The notes below the pieces were generated by a model, which was not told where the DNA came from, did no database searches, and saw only the letters and a program-made list of their open reading frames with translations. Below are positions 1 to 7,936 of a DNA stretch of 30,371 nt, piece by piece. The first letter of the stretch is position 1, and each line of letters begins with the position of its first letter. This DNA comes from Oscillospiraceae bacterium (GTDB taxonomy: Bacteria; Bacillota; Clostridia; Oscillospirales; Oscillospiraceae): contig JAISDV010000084.1 of the NCBI GenBank assembly GCA_031264545.1, positions 1 to 30,371 on the forward strand, written 5' to 3'. Position numbers and translations under genes: made by a program.

Positions 1-17
1 TAGCGCGGATTAGAAAC

Positions 18-665
18 GTGCTGAACTTCAGGAAACGCCCGAGGATCATGCTCATTTCCGCTGTCGCGCTTGCAACTGTTCTGGCGCTTGGATTTGCGGT
101 GAGCAAAGCAGGCGGGACGCGCGATTCAGCGGCGGAGCACGGTCGTCTCGAGGAATTTATCAGCGGCGCGTATACGCCGGAAGCCGGACCCGCGTTGCTT
201 GACTCCGCCAGTTTTCATCGCGTTTATCCGCGTGAGAACGGTTGGGCATTCGCGTGGAATCACGCGGATGAGCCGGAACTCGCGGCGATCAGCTGGCGTC
301 AGTATCTCCCGACAGTCCATTTTGAGGACGCCGAATCGCTTGCGGATTATGCTGCGGAGGGCGACGGTATTTTCGGTTTCGCGTCAATCCTCGGGCAGTA
401 CGATGACGGTTTTTTTGCTGACAATACGCTTGTTTTGATTTATGTGACCGACTACAGCGGCTCGATCACGCACGATATTGGCAGTATCAGCGTCGATTCA
501 GACGGCACAATGGAAATCGGTATCAGACGTTTCGTACCGGAGGCTTTTACGGACGATCGGCTCGACCGGCTTATTGTGATCGCATGCGCAAAAGAGGCTA
601 CGCAGTCAGTCAAGCGCTATGAGGCATATATAGAGCATACGCCGGACGTACAAGCAACTGTATGA
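18..665 (+). CDS. Small exported protein of unknown function
   Basis: I do not recognise a family. A basic N-terminus followed by a hydrophobic stretch (about residues 10-28, MLISAVALATVLALGFAV) looks like a signal peptide or membrane anchor, so the rest (about 185 residues) is probably outside the membrane. The body is acidic and rich in aromatics, with a segment ADNTLVLIYVTDYSGSITHD suggesting alternating beta strands. No cysteine sits at the end of the hydrophobic stretch, so it is not a lipoprotein. The start is uncertain: the GTG used here has no clear ribosome site, the frame is open to the window edge, and an ATG at position 48 follows GAGG closely. Third-position GC looks lower than in the genes downstream, which may mean a different history. 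It converges with cysS and is separated from it by a hairpin terminator. Confidence 0.6.
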   Translation: MLNFRKRPRIMLISAVALATVLALGFAVSKAGGTRDSAAEHGRLEEFISGAYTPEAGPALLDSASFHRVYPRENGWAFAWNHADEPELAAISWRQYLPTVHFEDAESLADYAAEGDGIFGFASILGQYDDGFFADNTLVLIYVTDYSGSITHDIGSISVDSDGTMEIGIRRFVPEAFTDDRLDRLIVIACAKEATQSVKRYEAYIEHTPDVQATV

Positions 666-670
666 GAAAA

Positions 671-736
671 GCGCAGGAATATATCGGGCAAAGGAAAATT
701 CCTTTGTCCGATATATTCCTGCGGCGGTTTCGCCGC
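671..736. terminator. Long hairpin pair between convergent genes, likely bidirectional terminator
   Basis: A 24-bp stem (673-696 with 699-722, two-base loop, one G-T pair) is followed at once by a second hairpin GCGGCG-GTTT-CGCCGC (721-736). Downstream on the plus strand comes CCGTTTTTACG; on the minus strand the long stem is followed by CGCTTTTC. It lies between the stop of the exported protein and the stop of cysS, where a two-way terminator is expected. The stem is unusually long and AT-rich in its middle. Confidence 0.65.
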
Positions 737-759
737 AGACGCCGTTTTTACGCTTATTT

Positions 760-2166
760 TTACCGTTCGCGTACGATCTTAACGCCCCGGGGCGTATCCT
801 CCAATATGATTCCCCGCGCCCTCAGCTCGTCGCGGATACGGTCGGCCTCTGCGAAATTTTTTGCCTTTCTCGCCGCCTGGCGCGCCTGAACACGCGCTTC
901 GATCTCGGCGTCGATACCCTCGTCCGCCTTTTTCAGCGGCAGGCCAAGCACGTCGGAAAGCTCGTCAAAAACAGCAGCGCAGGCCGCGGCAAGCGCCTTC
1001 GTCGGGTCCGCCGCGGGACTGACGGCGGCGTTGATCTCGCGCACCAGCTCAAAAACGACGGAAACGGCGTCCGCTGTGTTGAGGTCGTCGTCCATCACCT
1101 CGCAAAAGCGCGTACGATATTTTGAGAGCGACCCGGCAAACGCCCTTTCAGCCGCTGTCATTGCGCCGTCCGCGCCGTTTTGCGCAAAGAAATCGAGGTT
1201 TGCCCGCGCGGTCGAAAGCCGTTCAAGCGCGTTTTTCGCCTGGATCAGAATCTCGCTTGAGTAATTGAGCGGGCTGCGGTAATGGCTCATGAGTATGAAC
1301 ATGCGGATCGCATCGTAGCCATAGGCTTCCGCGGCCTCGCGAACGGTGAAGAAATTGTTCAGCGATTTGCTCATCTTCCTGCTGTCCACGCTGATAAAGC
1401 CGTTGTGCATCCAGTAGTTGACGAATTTGCACCCGTTCGCCGCCTCGGACTGGGCGATTTCGTTCTCGTGATGCGGAAAAATCAGGTCCTGACCGCCGCA
1501 GTGAATATCGATCGTTTTGCCGAGATAGCGGCTGCTCATCACGCTGCACTCGATATGCCAGCCGGGCCGTCCCTTGCCCCAGGGCGAATCCCACGCGGGC
1601 TCCCCGGGCTTCGCGGCCTTCCAAAGCGCAAAATCCATCGGGCTTTCCTTGATATCCGCAACATTGACGCGCGCGCCGGCCTGAAGCTCGTCTAGCGGCT
1701 GATGGCTCAGCTTGCCGTAATCCTGAAAGCGCAGCGCGCGGTAATAGACGTCCCCTTCGGCCTCGTAGGCGCAGCCCTTTTCGATCAGGTCCCCGACCAT
1801 CTCGACGATCTGCCCGATGTTCTCCGTCGCCCTCGGATGGATCGTCGCCGCGCGGACGCCCAGCCCGCGGCAGTCCGTAAAGTATTCGCCGATATACTTT
1901 TCCGAGACGGCCTTGGCGCTGCTGCCTTCCTCGTTCGCACGCTTGATGATCCTGTCGTCCACGTCCGTAAAGTTCTGGACGAAGGTGACCGCGTACCCGA
2001 GATATTCGAGATACCTGCGCAGTACGTCGAACACGATGATCGGCCTTGCGTTGCCGACATGGATCAGGTTGTAAACCGTCGGGCCGCAGGCGTACATACG
2101 CACCTTTCCCGCCTCGATCGGAACAAATTCTTCCTTTCGCATACTCAGTGAATTGAATATTTTCAT
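760..2166 (-). CDS. cysS: Cysteinyl-tRNA synthetase
   Basis: Class I aminoacyl-tRNA synthetase that charges tRNA-Cys with cysteine using ATP in the cytoplasm. The 468 residues match the usual length. Visible signatures are the zinc-site Cys27 in MYACGPT, the HIGH-type motif HVGN (36-39), the zinc-site segment around Cys207 (WHIECSVMS), PHHENEIAQSE (231-241), and KMSKS (264-268), followed by the helical C-terminal anticodon domain. The reading frame extends 14 codons further upstream, but the ATG chosen here has GGAGG seven bases before it and begins with the family-typical MKIFNSLS. It lies 68 bases after cysE and shares its T-box-controlled promoter. A small inverted repeat sits in the cysE-cysS gap. 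Confidence 0.97.
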   Translation of the reverse strand: MKIFNSLSMRKEEFVPIEAGKVRMYACGPTVYNLIHVGNARPIIVFDVLRRYLEYLGYAVTFVQNFTDVDDRIIKRANEEGSSAKAVSEKYIGEYFTDCRGLGVRAATIHPRATENIGQIVEMVGDLIEKGCAYEAEGDVYYRALRFQDYGKLSHQPLDELQAGARVNVADIKESPMDFALWKAAKPGEPAWDSPWGKGRPGWHIECSVMSSRYLGKTIDIHCGGQDLIFPHHENEIAQSEAANGCKFVNYWMHNGFISVDSRKMSKSLNNFFTVREAAEAYGYDAIRMFILMSHYRSPLNYSSEILIQAKNALERLSTARANLDFFAQNGADGAMTAAERAFAGSLSKYRTRFCEVMDDDLNTADAVSVVFELVREINAAVSPAADPTKALAAACAAVFDELSDVLGLPLKKADEGIDAEIEARVQARQAARKAKNFAEADRIRDELRARGIILEDTPRGVKIVRER

Positions 2167-2191
2167 TCGTAGCCTCCAAAAAACGCGATTC

Positions 2192-2235
2192 AGAACCTGT
2201 ATACACAAGCGGGGAACGCTGTGTATACAGGTTCT
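2192..2235. repeat. Minimal copy of the AGAACCTG inverted-repeat element (copy A)
   Basis: AGAACCTGTATACACA (2192-2207) pairs with TGTGTATACAGGTTCT (2220-2235). The stem continues through GCG/CGC with one bulged A and a GGGAA loop. The same end sequence occurs at 11095, 19437 and 24910, so this is a member of a dispersed family reduced to its two ends. Its right end overlaps the TAA stop of cysE by one base, so it lies inside the cysE-cysS transcript, where the RNA would form a hairpin. Confidence 0.75.
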
Positions 2236-2879
2236 TAAAGCTTGACGCCGTTTGCCTTCTTTTCAAGAAGGGCGTTTATCTGCTCTTGCAGGGCAATGAG
2301 CGCGCTTGCGACCGGATCCGTCACGCTGATCTGGTCGACGTTGTGGACGTAATTCGTTTTCTGTCCGTCGACGCGGACGATCCGCGCAGGCACGCCCACG
2401 GCGGTGCTGTTCGGCGGAATTTCCTCGAGCACCACGGCGTTCGAGGCGATACGCGAATTGTCGCCGACCCTGAACGGGCCGAGCACCTTCGCGCCCGAGC
2501 CGATCAGCACATTGCTGCCGATGGTCGGGTGGCGCTTGCCGGTGTCCTTGCCCGTTCCGCCCAGGGTAACGCCCTGATAGATCAGCACGTCGTCGCCGAT
2601 TTCCGCCGTCTCCCCGATGACAACACCCATGCCGTGGTCAATCACAAAGCGTTTTCCGATCGTCGCGCCGGGATGGATTTCGATGCCGGTTTTCTTCCGC
2701 GACCGCTGGGAAATCCACCGGGCGATAAATTTCATATCGTGCCTGTAAAAATAGTTTGCCCGCCTGTGCGCAAGCGCAGCCCGAATTCCGGGATACAACA
2801 AAAGCACCTCCAGAGACGTGCGCGCGGCAGGGTCCCGCGCTTTGTAAGCGCCTATGAGTTCCCGCAGCTCATGAAACAT
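2235..2879 (-). CDS. cysE: Serine O-acetyltransferase
   Basis: Transfers acetyl from acetyl-CoA to serine, giving O-acetylserine, the carbon skeleton for cysteine synthesis. The 214-residue protein has the short N-terminal helical domain of Gram-positive enzymes (MFHELRELIGAYKARDPAA) and then left-handed beta-helix hexapeptide repeats: GIEIHPGATIGKRFVIDHG, GVVIGETAEIGDDVLIYQG, and VTLGGTGKDTGKRHPTIG. The catalytic-type DHG and the GGTGK loop are both present. The frame is open far upstream through the T-box leader; I chose the ATG preceded by GGAGG five bases away, which starts the family-typical sequence. It is first in a cysE-cysS operon. The C-terminal tail (about residues 185-214) ends SALIALQEQINALLEKK, a likely short helix. 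Confidence 0.96.
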   Translation of the reverse strand: MFHELRELIGAYKARDPAARTSLEVLLLYPGIRAALAHRRANYFYRHDMKFIARWISQRSRKKTGIEIHPGATIGKRFVIDHGMGVVIGETAEIGDDVLIYQGVTLGGTGKDTGKRHPTIGSNVLIGSGAKVLGPFRVGDNSRIASNAVVLEEIPPNSTAVGVPARIVRVDGQKTNYVHNVDQISVTDPVASALIALQEQINALLEKKANGVKL

Positions 2880-3015
2880 ATTGACCTCCATTCCTCCGGG
2901 CGGGGCAGGCTCCGGCTCCGAATTTCCAAAGCCTCCGATGTTTCCCCGCTCTCCCGGCCGCATGGCAAGCGGCCCGCTTGAAAATACTAATCGAGAGCAA
3001 AGCGCCGCCTTCCAT

Positions 3016-3060
3016 AAAAAACCAAAGCGCCTCTCACGGATAAACTCTCCGTGAGAGGCG
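3016..3060 (-). terminator. Regulated terminator of the Cys T-box
   Basis: A 13-bp stem (3048-3060 with 3028-3040), loop GAGTTTA, then CTTTGGTTTTTT. The 5' arm lies directly after the T-box sequence, so the antiterminator and terminator can exclude each other. Confidence 0.9.
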
Positions 3061-3282
3061 AAAAATTCCGCGGTTCCACTCTCATTTATCGCTCGCCGGC
3101 AGTCACCGGCCTTCGCCTTAACGCGGCGCGGCGGGGAAGCATTTCCTCCTCCCTCGGCTCCGGGGCGCACTTCAAACACCTCTGCGATATTGCCGCTCTC
3201 AGCCCTGCCGGCAACTCTCTGTCGCGCGAATGTGCTCTACTCTTCCCTTTCACAGCCCTGCCATATCTGTATCATTATATTA
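3016..3282 (-). ncRNA. T-box riboswitch leader specific for tRNA-Cys
   Basis: The leader reads right to left between the promoter at 3277-3305 and cysE. It contains the T-box core AGTGGAACCGCGG (about 3069-3081) followed by a strong terminator hairpin (3028-3060: CGCCTCTCACGGA paired with TCCGTGAGAGGCG) and a T-run. Upstream is the Stem I region with an AGTAGAG segment near 3240. The likely specifier is UGC at 3167-3169, a cysteine codon, in the context GAAGUGCGCCCCGGAGC. The antiterminator bulge UGGA (3075-3078) would pair with UCCA, matching a tRNA with U at position 73, as known for tRNA-Cys. When tRNA-Cys is uncharged, the antiterminator should form and cysE-cysS should be transcribed. 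Confidence 0.92.
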
Positions 3283-3305
3283 GCATGAAGGCAAAACGGT
3301 GTCAA
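3277..3305 (-). promoter_or_regulatory. Promoter of the cysE-cysS T-box operon
   Basis: On the minus strand TTGACA (3300-3305) is followed after exactly 17 bases by TAATAT (3277-3282), with TATAAT also present three bases on. This is a near-consensus sigma-A promoter. The -35 overlaps the stop codon of pgsA, so the promoter is packed against the upstream gene and a full T-box leader follows it. Confidence 0.85.
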
Positions 3306-3853
3306 TCCCCTGTGTTGAGCACGCGCCTGTTCGCGATAAAGTAATCGATGCCGGAGTAAACCGTGACAAGGACAATGCCGGCGGAGCAGAGCGCGTCCAC
3401 AGTCGGCCAGGGCAGCGGGACGCAGGCCTGTATTTTTTCGGGCAGGAGCATCACGCAGGATAAAACGATCGACAGCGCCGTTTTGATCTTACCCGAGGTC
3501 CCGGCGGCAATGACGATGTTGTCCTCCATCGCGGCGAGCCGCAGCCCCGTAACCGCAAATTCCCGCGCAATCACGACCATACAGGCCCAGGAGGGCATCT
3601 GCCCGCGCTCGACGAAAATCAGCAGCGCGGCGGCCACCAGCAGCTTATCGGCCAGCGGGTCGGCAAATTTCCCGAAGGTCGAAACCTGATTGTAACGTCT
3701 CGCAATATAGCCGTCAAGGCTGTCGGTCAGCGAAGCGAGCACAAAGATCGCAAGCGCCGCGTATTCATGTCCCGGAAACGCTGTCAGCGCAGCCGCGATA
3801 AAAAAGGGAATCAGCGCGATCCGCGCCATGGTGATCTTACTTGCGGTGGTCAT
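3302..3853 (-). CDS. pgsA: CDP-diacylglycerol-glycerol-3-phosphate 3-phosphatidyltransferase
   Basis: Integral membrane enzyme making phosphatidylglycerol phosphate from CDP-diacylglycerol and glycerol-3-phosphate. The full CDP-alcohol phosphotransferase motif is present: D47-G48-x2-A51-R52-x8-G61-x3-D65-x3-D69. The 183 residues contain several hydrophobic segments (about 10-25, 30-45, 75-90, 120-140, 155-172), as usual for the family. The longer frame adds 14 codons, but MTTASKITMARI is the typical start; AAAGGA lies about ten bases upstream. It starts 17 bases after rimO, so the two are probably cotranscribed; in Bacillus pgsA likewise lies near recA. Confidence 0.95.
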   Translation of the reverse strand: MTTASKITMARIALIPFFIAAALTAFPGHEYAALAIFVLASLTDSLDGYIARRYNQVSTFGKFADPLADKLLVAAALLIFVERGQMPSWACMVVIAREFAVTGLRLAAMEDNIVIAAGTSGKIKTALSIVLSCVMLLPEKIQACVPLPWPTVDALCSAGIVLVTVYSGIDYFIANRRVLNTGD

Positions 3854-3870
3854 CCCAATCCAATCCTTTC

Positions 3871-5196
3871 CTATTGCACTTGCTCGCCGTACCACTCGCC
3901 GCCGTCCGTCTTTTTGATCTTGACCTCGGCGAAGCGCCCGGCGGGACAGTCGCCTGAGAAAAACACAATCCCGTCGATATCAGGCGAGTCGGCAAAGCTC
4001 CGGCCGAACTGCAGCCCCGTTTCCTCGCTATAACCCTCGCAGAGCACGCGGACACTTTTCCCGACAAAGCCGCGGCTCCATTCGTCCATGACCGCCGCCT
4101 GAATATCCATCACGATCTCCCGGCGGCGCGCGGCCTCGTCCGCGTCGCAGCGGTCGGGCATGGCGGCTGCGGGCGTCCCCTCCTCAGGAGAGAATTCAAA
4201 CACCCCCGCCCGTTCGATCCTTGCCTCGCGCAGGTAATCGCAGAGCTCCGCGAATTCCGCTTCGCCCTCGCCCGGCAGGCCGACGATCAGGCTCGTCCGG
4301 ATTACGACGCCGGGAATACGCGCCCGCAGCTTTGCCAGTAGCGCGCGTATCTCCGCGCCCGTTCCGCGCCTGTTCATCCTTTTGAGGATGGCGTCGTTGA
4401 TGTGCTGTATCGGAATATCGAGATATTTGAGTATCTTTTTTTCAGACGCGACCGTCTCAATCAGCGCGTCGTCAAACGCGTCGGGATAGAGGTAGTGCAG
4501 CCTGATCCACGCGACGCCCCTGACGGCGCAGAGCTTCTTCAGCAGCTCCGCGAGCGAACGCTTTCCGTAAAGATCCGTTCCATAGCGCGTAAGGTCCTGC
4601 GCGATGACGATCAGCTCCTTCACCCCGGTCCGCGCGAGCGCCCCGGCTTCCTCAACGATGTCCTCCATCCGCCGGCTGCGGTATCTGCCCCGGACGGCGG
4701 GTATCACACAGAAGGCGCAGCGGTTGCTGCAGCCCTCGGCGATGCGCAGATAGGCCCAGCCCGGCCCGGTCGAAACAACGCGCCCCGTCTCCTCGAGCGC
4801 CGCGTCGATCTCCCCATAATATTGCACAGACTTCCCCTTCAGGGAGGCGCGCACGGCCTCGACGACCTCGCCGTAGCTGCCCGTGCCGAGCGCCGCGTCG
4901 ATTTCCGGCAGCTCTTTCAGGATCTCGTCCCTATAGCGCTGGACAAGGCAGCCGGCGGCAATCAGGCTCCTGATCTTCCCCGCCTTTTTCAATTCTCCCA
5001 TCTCGATGATCGTGTCGATGGCCTCACGCTTGGCCGCTTCGATAAAGCCGCAGGTGTTGACAATCACCGCGTCGGCCTGCGCCGGTTCGGATACGAGCTC
5101 CAGGCCCGCCTCGCCAAGCAGGTAAAGCATCTGCTCGCTGTTAACGAGGTTTTTCGGACAGCCCAGAGAGATCAGTGCCACCTTGGTTCTTGACAT
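3871..5196 (-). CDS. rimO: Ribosomal protein uS12 (Asp) methylthiotransferase RimO
   Basis: Radical SAM enzyme that adds a methylthio group to an aspartate of ribosomal protein S12. The 441 residues show the family order. An N-terminal UPF0004 domain has GCPKN and two further cluster cysteines (NTCGF, AAGCLVQR). The radical-SAM triad is in CSNRCAFC (IAEGCSNRCAFCVIPAVRGR), and the C-terminus is a TRAM domain. The sequence MSRTKVALISLGCPKNLVNSE and the SRRMEDI segment fit RimO better than MiaB. The start ATG has GGAGG with five-base spacing, and the frame extends ten codons further without a ribosome site. It lies between recX (45 bases upstream) and pgsA. Confidence 0.94.
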   Translation of the reverse strand: MSRTKVALISLGCPKNLVNSEQMLYLLGEAGLELVSEPAQADAVIVNTCGFIEAAKREAIDTIIEMGELKKAGKIRSLIAAGCLVQRYRDEILKELPEIDAALGTGSYGEVVEAVRASLKGKSVQYYGEIDAALEETGRVVSTGPGWAYLRIAEGCSNRCAFCVIPAVRGRYRSRRMEDIVEEAGALARTGVKELIVIAQDLTRYGTDLYGKRSLAELLKKLCAVRGVAWIRLHYLYPDAFDDALIETVASEKKILKYLDIPIQHINDAILKRMNRRGTGAEIRALLAKLRARIPGVVIRTSLIVGLPGEGEAEFAELCDYLREARIERAGVFEFSPEEGTPAAAMPDRCDADEAARRREIVMDIQAAVMDEWSRGFVGKSVRVLCEGYSEETGLQFGRSFADSPDIDGIVFFSGDCPAGRFAEVKIKKTDGGEWYGEQVQ

Positions 5197-5241
5197 GCTT
5201 TCCTCCGATGACGGCGGCGCGGTCAAAAAGTCCGCCCGTAC

Positions 5242-5883
5242 CTAGTTTTCTTCACGGTATCTTCTGACCGCGGCGTTGATCTCATCCCAGGAAAAGCCCC
5301 GCCGGGACAGCGCGTCCGCGGCTTTTTTCAATCCGGCGCGGTCGGGCATTTCGCCGCCCAGCCTGCGGCGGAGCAGCTCATAGACCCGCTCTTCCGTTCC
5401 GTCCAACGCGGCGAGCGCCTCGTCCCACAGCGCCCTGGGCACGCCCCGCCTGTAGAGCTCGCCTTTGATCCGCCGGGCGCCGAAGCACTTGCCCGCGTAG
5501 TGCCGCACGATCATCCCGGCGTACTGCGCGTCGTCGAGATAATGCAGGCGCTCCAGCCAGCCGACGCATTCCTCCGCGTTTTCCGGCGTCTCGCCCTTTT
5601 CCGTCAGCTTGTTGAAAAGTTCCTTTTTCGAGAGCGGCCGCGCCCCGATCAGGCGAAGCGCCCGCTCCTTGCACGCGGAAAGCGCCGCCGCCGAACGCAG
5701 GCCGGCATACGCCTCGGGCGAGAGCGCCCGCCCCTTATAAAGCGAGAGCGCGGCAACGGTATCGAGGCTCAGCCGCAGCTCCGCCCCGTCCGAAAAGCCG
5801 GCCAGAAAGCGCTTCGGCGCAAGCTCGCGCAGCTCCGTTACACGGATTTGCTCAGCGCTTTCTCCCCCTGCCTTATCCGTCAT
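5242..5883 (-). CDS. recX: Regulatory protein RecX
   Basis: Binds RecA filaments and limits their activity. The 213 residues contain the three-helix RecX repeats: ARPLSKKELFNKLTEKG, CVGWLERLHYLDDAQYAG, and CFGARRIKGELYRRGVPRALWDEAL. A C-terminal repeat ends in SRRGFSWDEINAAVRRY. An N-terminal beta-rich stretch (about 1-45, QIRVTELRELAPKRFLAGF) is typical of Firmicute forms. Its ATG overlaps the TGA of recA (ATGA), so translation is probably coupled and RecX is made in proportion to RecA. Confidence 0.93.
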   Translation of the reverse strand: MTDKAGGESAEQIRVTELRELAPKRFLAGFSDGAELRLSLDTVAALSLYKGRALSPEAYAGLRSAAALSACKERALRLIGARPLSKKELFNKLTEKGETPENAEECVGWLERLHYLDDAQYAGMIVRHYAGKCFGARRIKGELYRRGVPRALWDEALAALDGTEERVYELLRRRLGGEMPDRAGLKKAADALSRRGFSWDEINAAVRRYREEN

Positions 5884-6980
5884 CCGTCAAAATCGTCGGC
5901 CGAAATGTCGATCCCGCGCCCGGCCGCCTTCGCCGCGGCGCGCACCTGCGGGCTTACGAGCTTTGCGGCATTCTCGCGGATCTTCGCCTCCAGCGCGCCG
6001 CAGACCTCGGGATTGGCCCCAAGGTATTCCCGCACGGCGTCGCGGCCCTGAAGCCGCGTCTCGCCGACGGTGAACCACGCGCCGGCCTTATCGATCAGCT
6101 CGAGCTTGATGCCCATGTCGATGATCTCGCCGAGCTTCGAGATGCCCTCGCCGTAAATAATATCGAACTCCGCCTCCTTGAAGGGCGGCGCGACCTTGTT
6201 CTTGATGACCTTGGCCCTCGTGCGGTTGCCGTAAGCCTCCGAGCCGCTTTTGAGCTGCTCAACGCGGCGCACATCGATCCGCACACTGGAAAAGTATTTC
6301 AGCGCGCGGCCGCCCGGCGTAGTCTCGGGATTGCCGTACATCACGCCGATCTTCTCGCGGAGCTGGTTGATAAAAACGACGATGGTGCGCGTTTTGGAAA
6401 TCGTTCCGGCCAGCTTGCGCAGCGCCTGGGACATCAGCCTTGCGACGACGCCGACACTCGAATCGCCCATTTCACCCTCGAGCTCGCTGCGCGGCAGCAG
6501 CGCCGCAACGCTGTCGACCACCACGACGTCCAGCGCGCCGGAGCGCACAAGCGCCTCGGTGATTTCGAGCGCCTGCTCGCCCGTATCCGGCTGGGAAATG
6601 AGCAGGCTGTCAATATCCACGCCCAAGGCACGCGCGTAAGCCGGCTCGAGCGCGTGCTCGACGTCGATGAACGCGACCTCCCCGCCCTGCTTCTGCGCGC
6701 TCGCGAGTATATGCAGGGCCAGCGTGGTTTTGCCCGAGGATTCGGGGCCGAATATTTCGACGATACGCCCCCTTGGAACGCCGCCGATGCCCAGCGCGAG
6801 ATCGAGCGAGAGCGAGCCCGTCGAAATCGCTTCGACGTTCACGGGAATATCGTCGCCCAGACGCATGATCGCGCCCTTGCCGTAGTTTTTTTCGATCTGC
6901 GCCAAAGCGGTTTCCAGCGCCTTTTTCTTATCGTCCGCCTGACCGACCTGGGTAATTGGGATTTTTTTCTTTTCAGCCAT
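5880..6980 (-). CDS. recA: Recombinase RecA
   Basis: ATP-dependent strand-exchange protein for homologous recombination and SOS signalling. The 366 residues include an N-terminal helix (ALETALAQIEKNYGKGAIMRLG), Walker A GPESSGKTT (78-86), the conserved ALEPAYARALGVD segment, Walker B-like VVVDSVAALLPRSE, loop L2 region INQLREKIGVMYGNPETTPG, and a C-terminal domain with a short acidic end (DISADDFDG). GAGGTG lies eight to nine bases before the ATG. I see no CGAAC-N4-GTTCG LexA box in the 60-base gap after prmC. It may be read from the prmC transcript or use a promoter I cannot identify. Confidence 0.98.
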   Translation of the reverse strand: MAEKKKIPITQVGQADDKKKALETALAQIEKNYGKGAIMRLGDDIPVNVEAISTGSLSLDLALGIGGVPRGRIVEIFGPESSGKTTLALHILASAQKQGGEVAFIDVEHALEPAYARALGVDIDSLLISQPDTGEQALEITEALVRSGALDVVVVDSVAALLPRSELEGEMGDSSVGVVARLMSQALRKLAGTISKTRTIVVFINQLREKIGVMYGNPETTPGGRALKYFSSVRIDVRRVEQLKSGSEAYGNRTRAKVIKNKVAPPFKEAEFDIIYGEGISKLGEIIDMGIKLELIDKAGAWFTVGETRLQGRDAVREYLGANPEVCGALEAKIRENAAKLVSPQVRAAAKAAGRGIDISADDFDG

Positions 6981-7040
6981 ACTGTCAACACCTCATCAAT
7001 TTGATTCACTGTGAAGAGCGCAGGGCGCGGCGGCGTCCGC

Positions 7041-7898
7041 TCAGATATTGCCGAAGCAGACCCGATCGATGCCCTGCGTATCTTTAACAACGCCGACGCT
7101 GTTCAGCCCGGAAGCCCGCATCAGCGCCGTGACCGCCCCGGCCTGGCCGATGCCGACCTCAAAAATCATCAGGCCGCCCACACGGACGACGTTGTGCCAC
7201 TTTTTCAGGATCGCCCTGTAGAAGTCAAGCCCATCCTCGCCGCCGTCCAGCGCCGAAACCGGCTCGTAGTCCTTGACGGACGGGTCAAGCCCTTTAATGT
7301 CCGCGCTGGGAATATAGGGCGGGTTACAGCTCAGCAGGTCGAAGCTTCCGAGCGCCATGGGCGGGTCTGCGAGCGCGTCCAGCTCAATACAGGTGACCCT
7401 CGGGTTGAGTCTGTTATGCATCACGTTCTGCCTGGCCACGTTCAGCGCCGCGCGGCTGACGTCCGCCAAGACGACGCGCGTCGCGGGCAGCTCATGCGCA
7501 ATCGCGCAGCCGACGCAGCCGCTGCCGGTGCAGAGGTCGATCACGCGGGCATCCATTTTCCTGCCCCGGAGAGCGGTGATTACAGTCTCCGCCAGAAGCT
7601 CCGTGTCGTTCCGCGGAATGAGCACGTCCCTTGTAACGGTCAGGGGGAGCCCGTAAAATTCCCAGCTGCCCGTGATATAAGCGACCGGCTCGCCTGCCAG
7701 CCGTTTTTCAACCATTGCGGAAACCTGCTGCGCCACAGCGTCGGAGGTGTAGAGCCCCAGGTCCCGCAAAAGCGTGTCCATCCGTTTTCCGGCCGCCGCC
7801 GATATGATCAGTCTCGCCTCGAGACTCGCCGCCTCCGTGCCGGCCTCCCTGAGCTTTCTTCTTGCGTCTATATAAATCTCATTGTATGTTCTCGGCAT
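7041..7898 (-). CDS. prmC: Peptide chain release factor N5-glutamine methyltransferase
   Basis: Methylates the glutamine of the GGQ motif in release factors, using S-adenosylmethionine. The 285 residues have the N-terminal helical substrate domain (residues 1-75), the SAM motif VIDLCTGSGCVGCAIA, and the active-site motif NPPYIP. AAAGGA lies about 13 bases from the ATG, a long spacing, but the next ATG is far inside. In many Firmicutes prmC follows prfA or a DUF1385 gene; here it follows the DUF1385 gene, and prfA is not in the window. Confidence 0.94.
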   Translation of the reverse strand: MPRTYNEIYIDARRKLREAGTEAASLEARLIISAAAGKRMDTLLRDLGLYTSDAVAQQVSAMVEKRLAGEPVAYITGSWEFYGLPLTVTRDVLIPRNDTELLAETVITALRGRKMDARVIDLCTGSGCVGCAIAHELPATRVVLADVSRAALNVARQNVMHNRLNPRVTCIELDALADPPMALGSFDLLSCNPPYIPSADIKGLDPSVKDYEPVSALDGGEDGLDFYRAILKKWHNVVRVGGLMIFEVGIGQAGAVTALMRASGLNSVGVVKDTQGIDRVCFGNI

Positions 7899-7936
7899 GA
7901 TAATGTCAAAGTCCTTTCAGCGGTACGCGGCGCCCG

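Noticed and set aside
3051..3344. A 97-codon plus-strand frame over the T-box
   Set aside because: The region is fully explained by the minus-strand T-box leader and promoter.
6981..7040. A LexA/DinR SOS box before recA
   Set aside because: No CGAAC-N4-GTTCG-type sequence is present in the gap.
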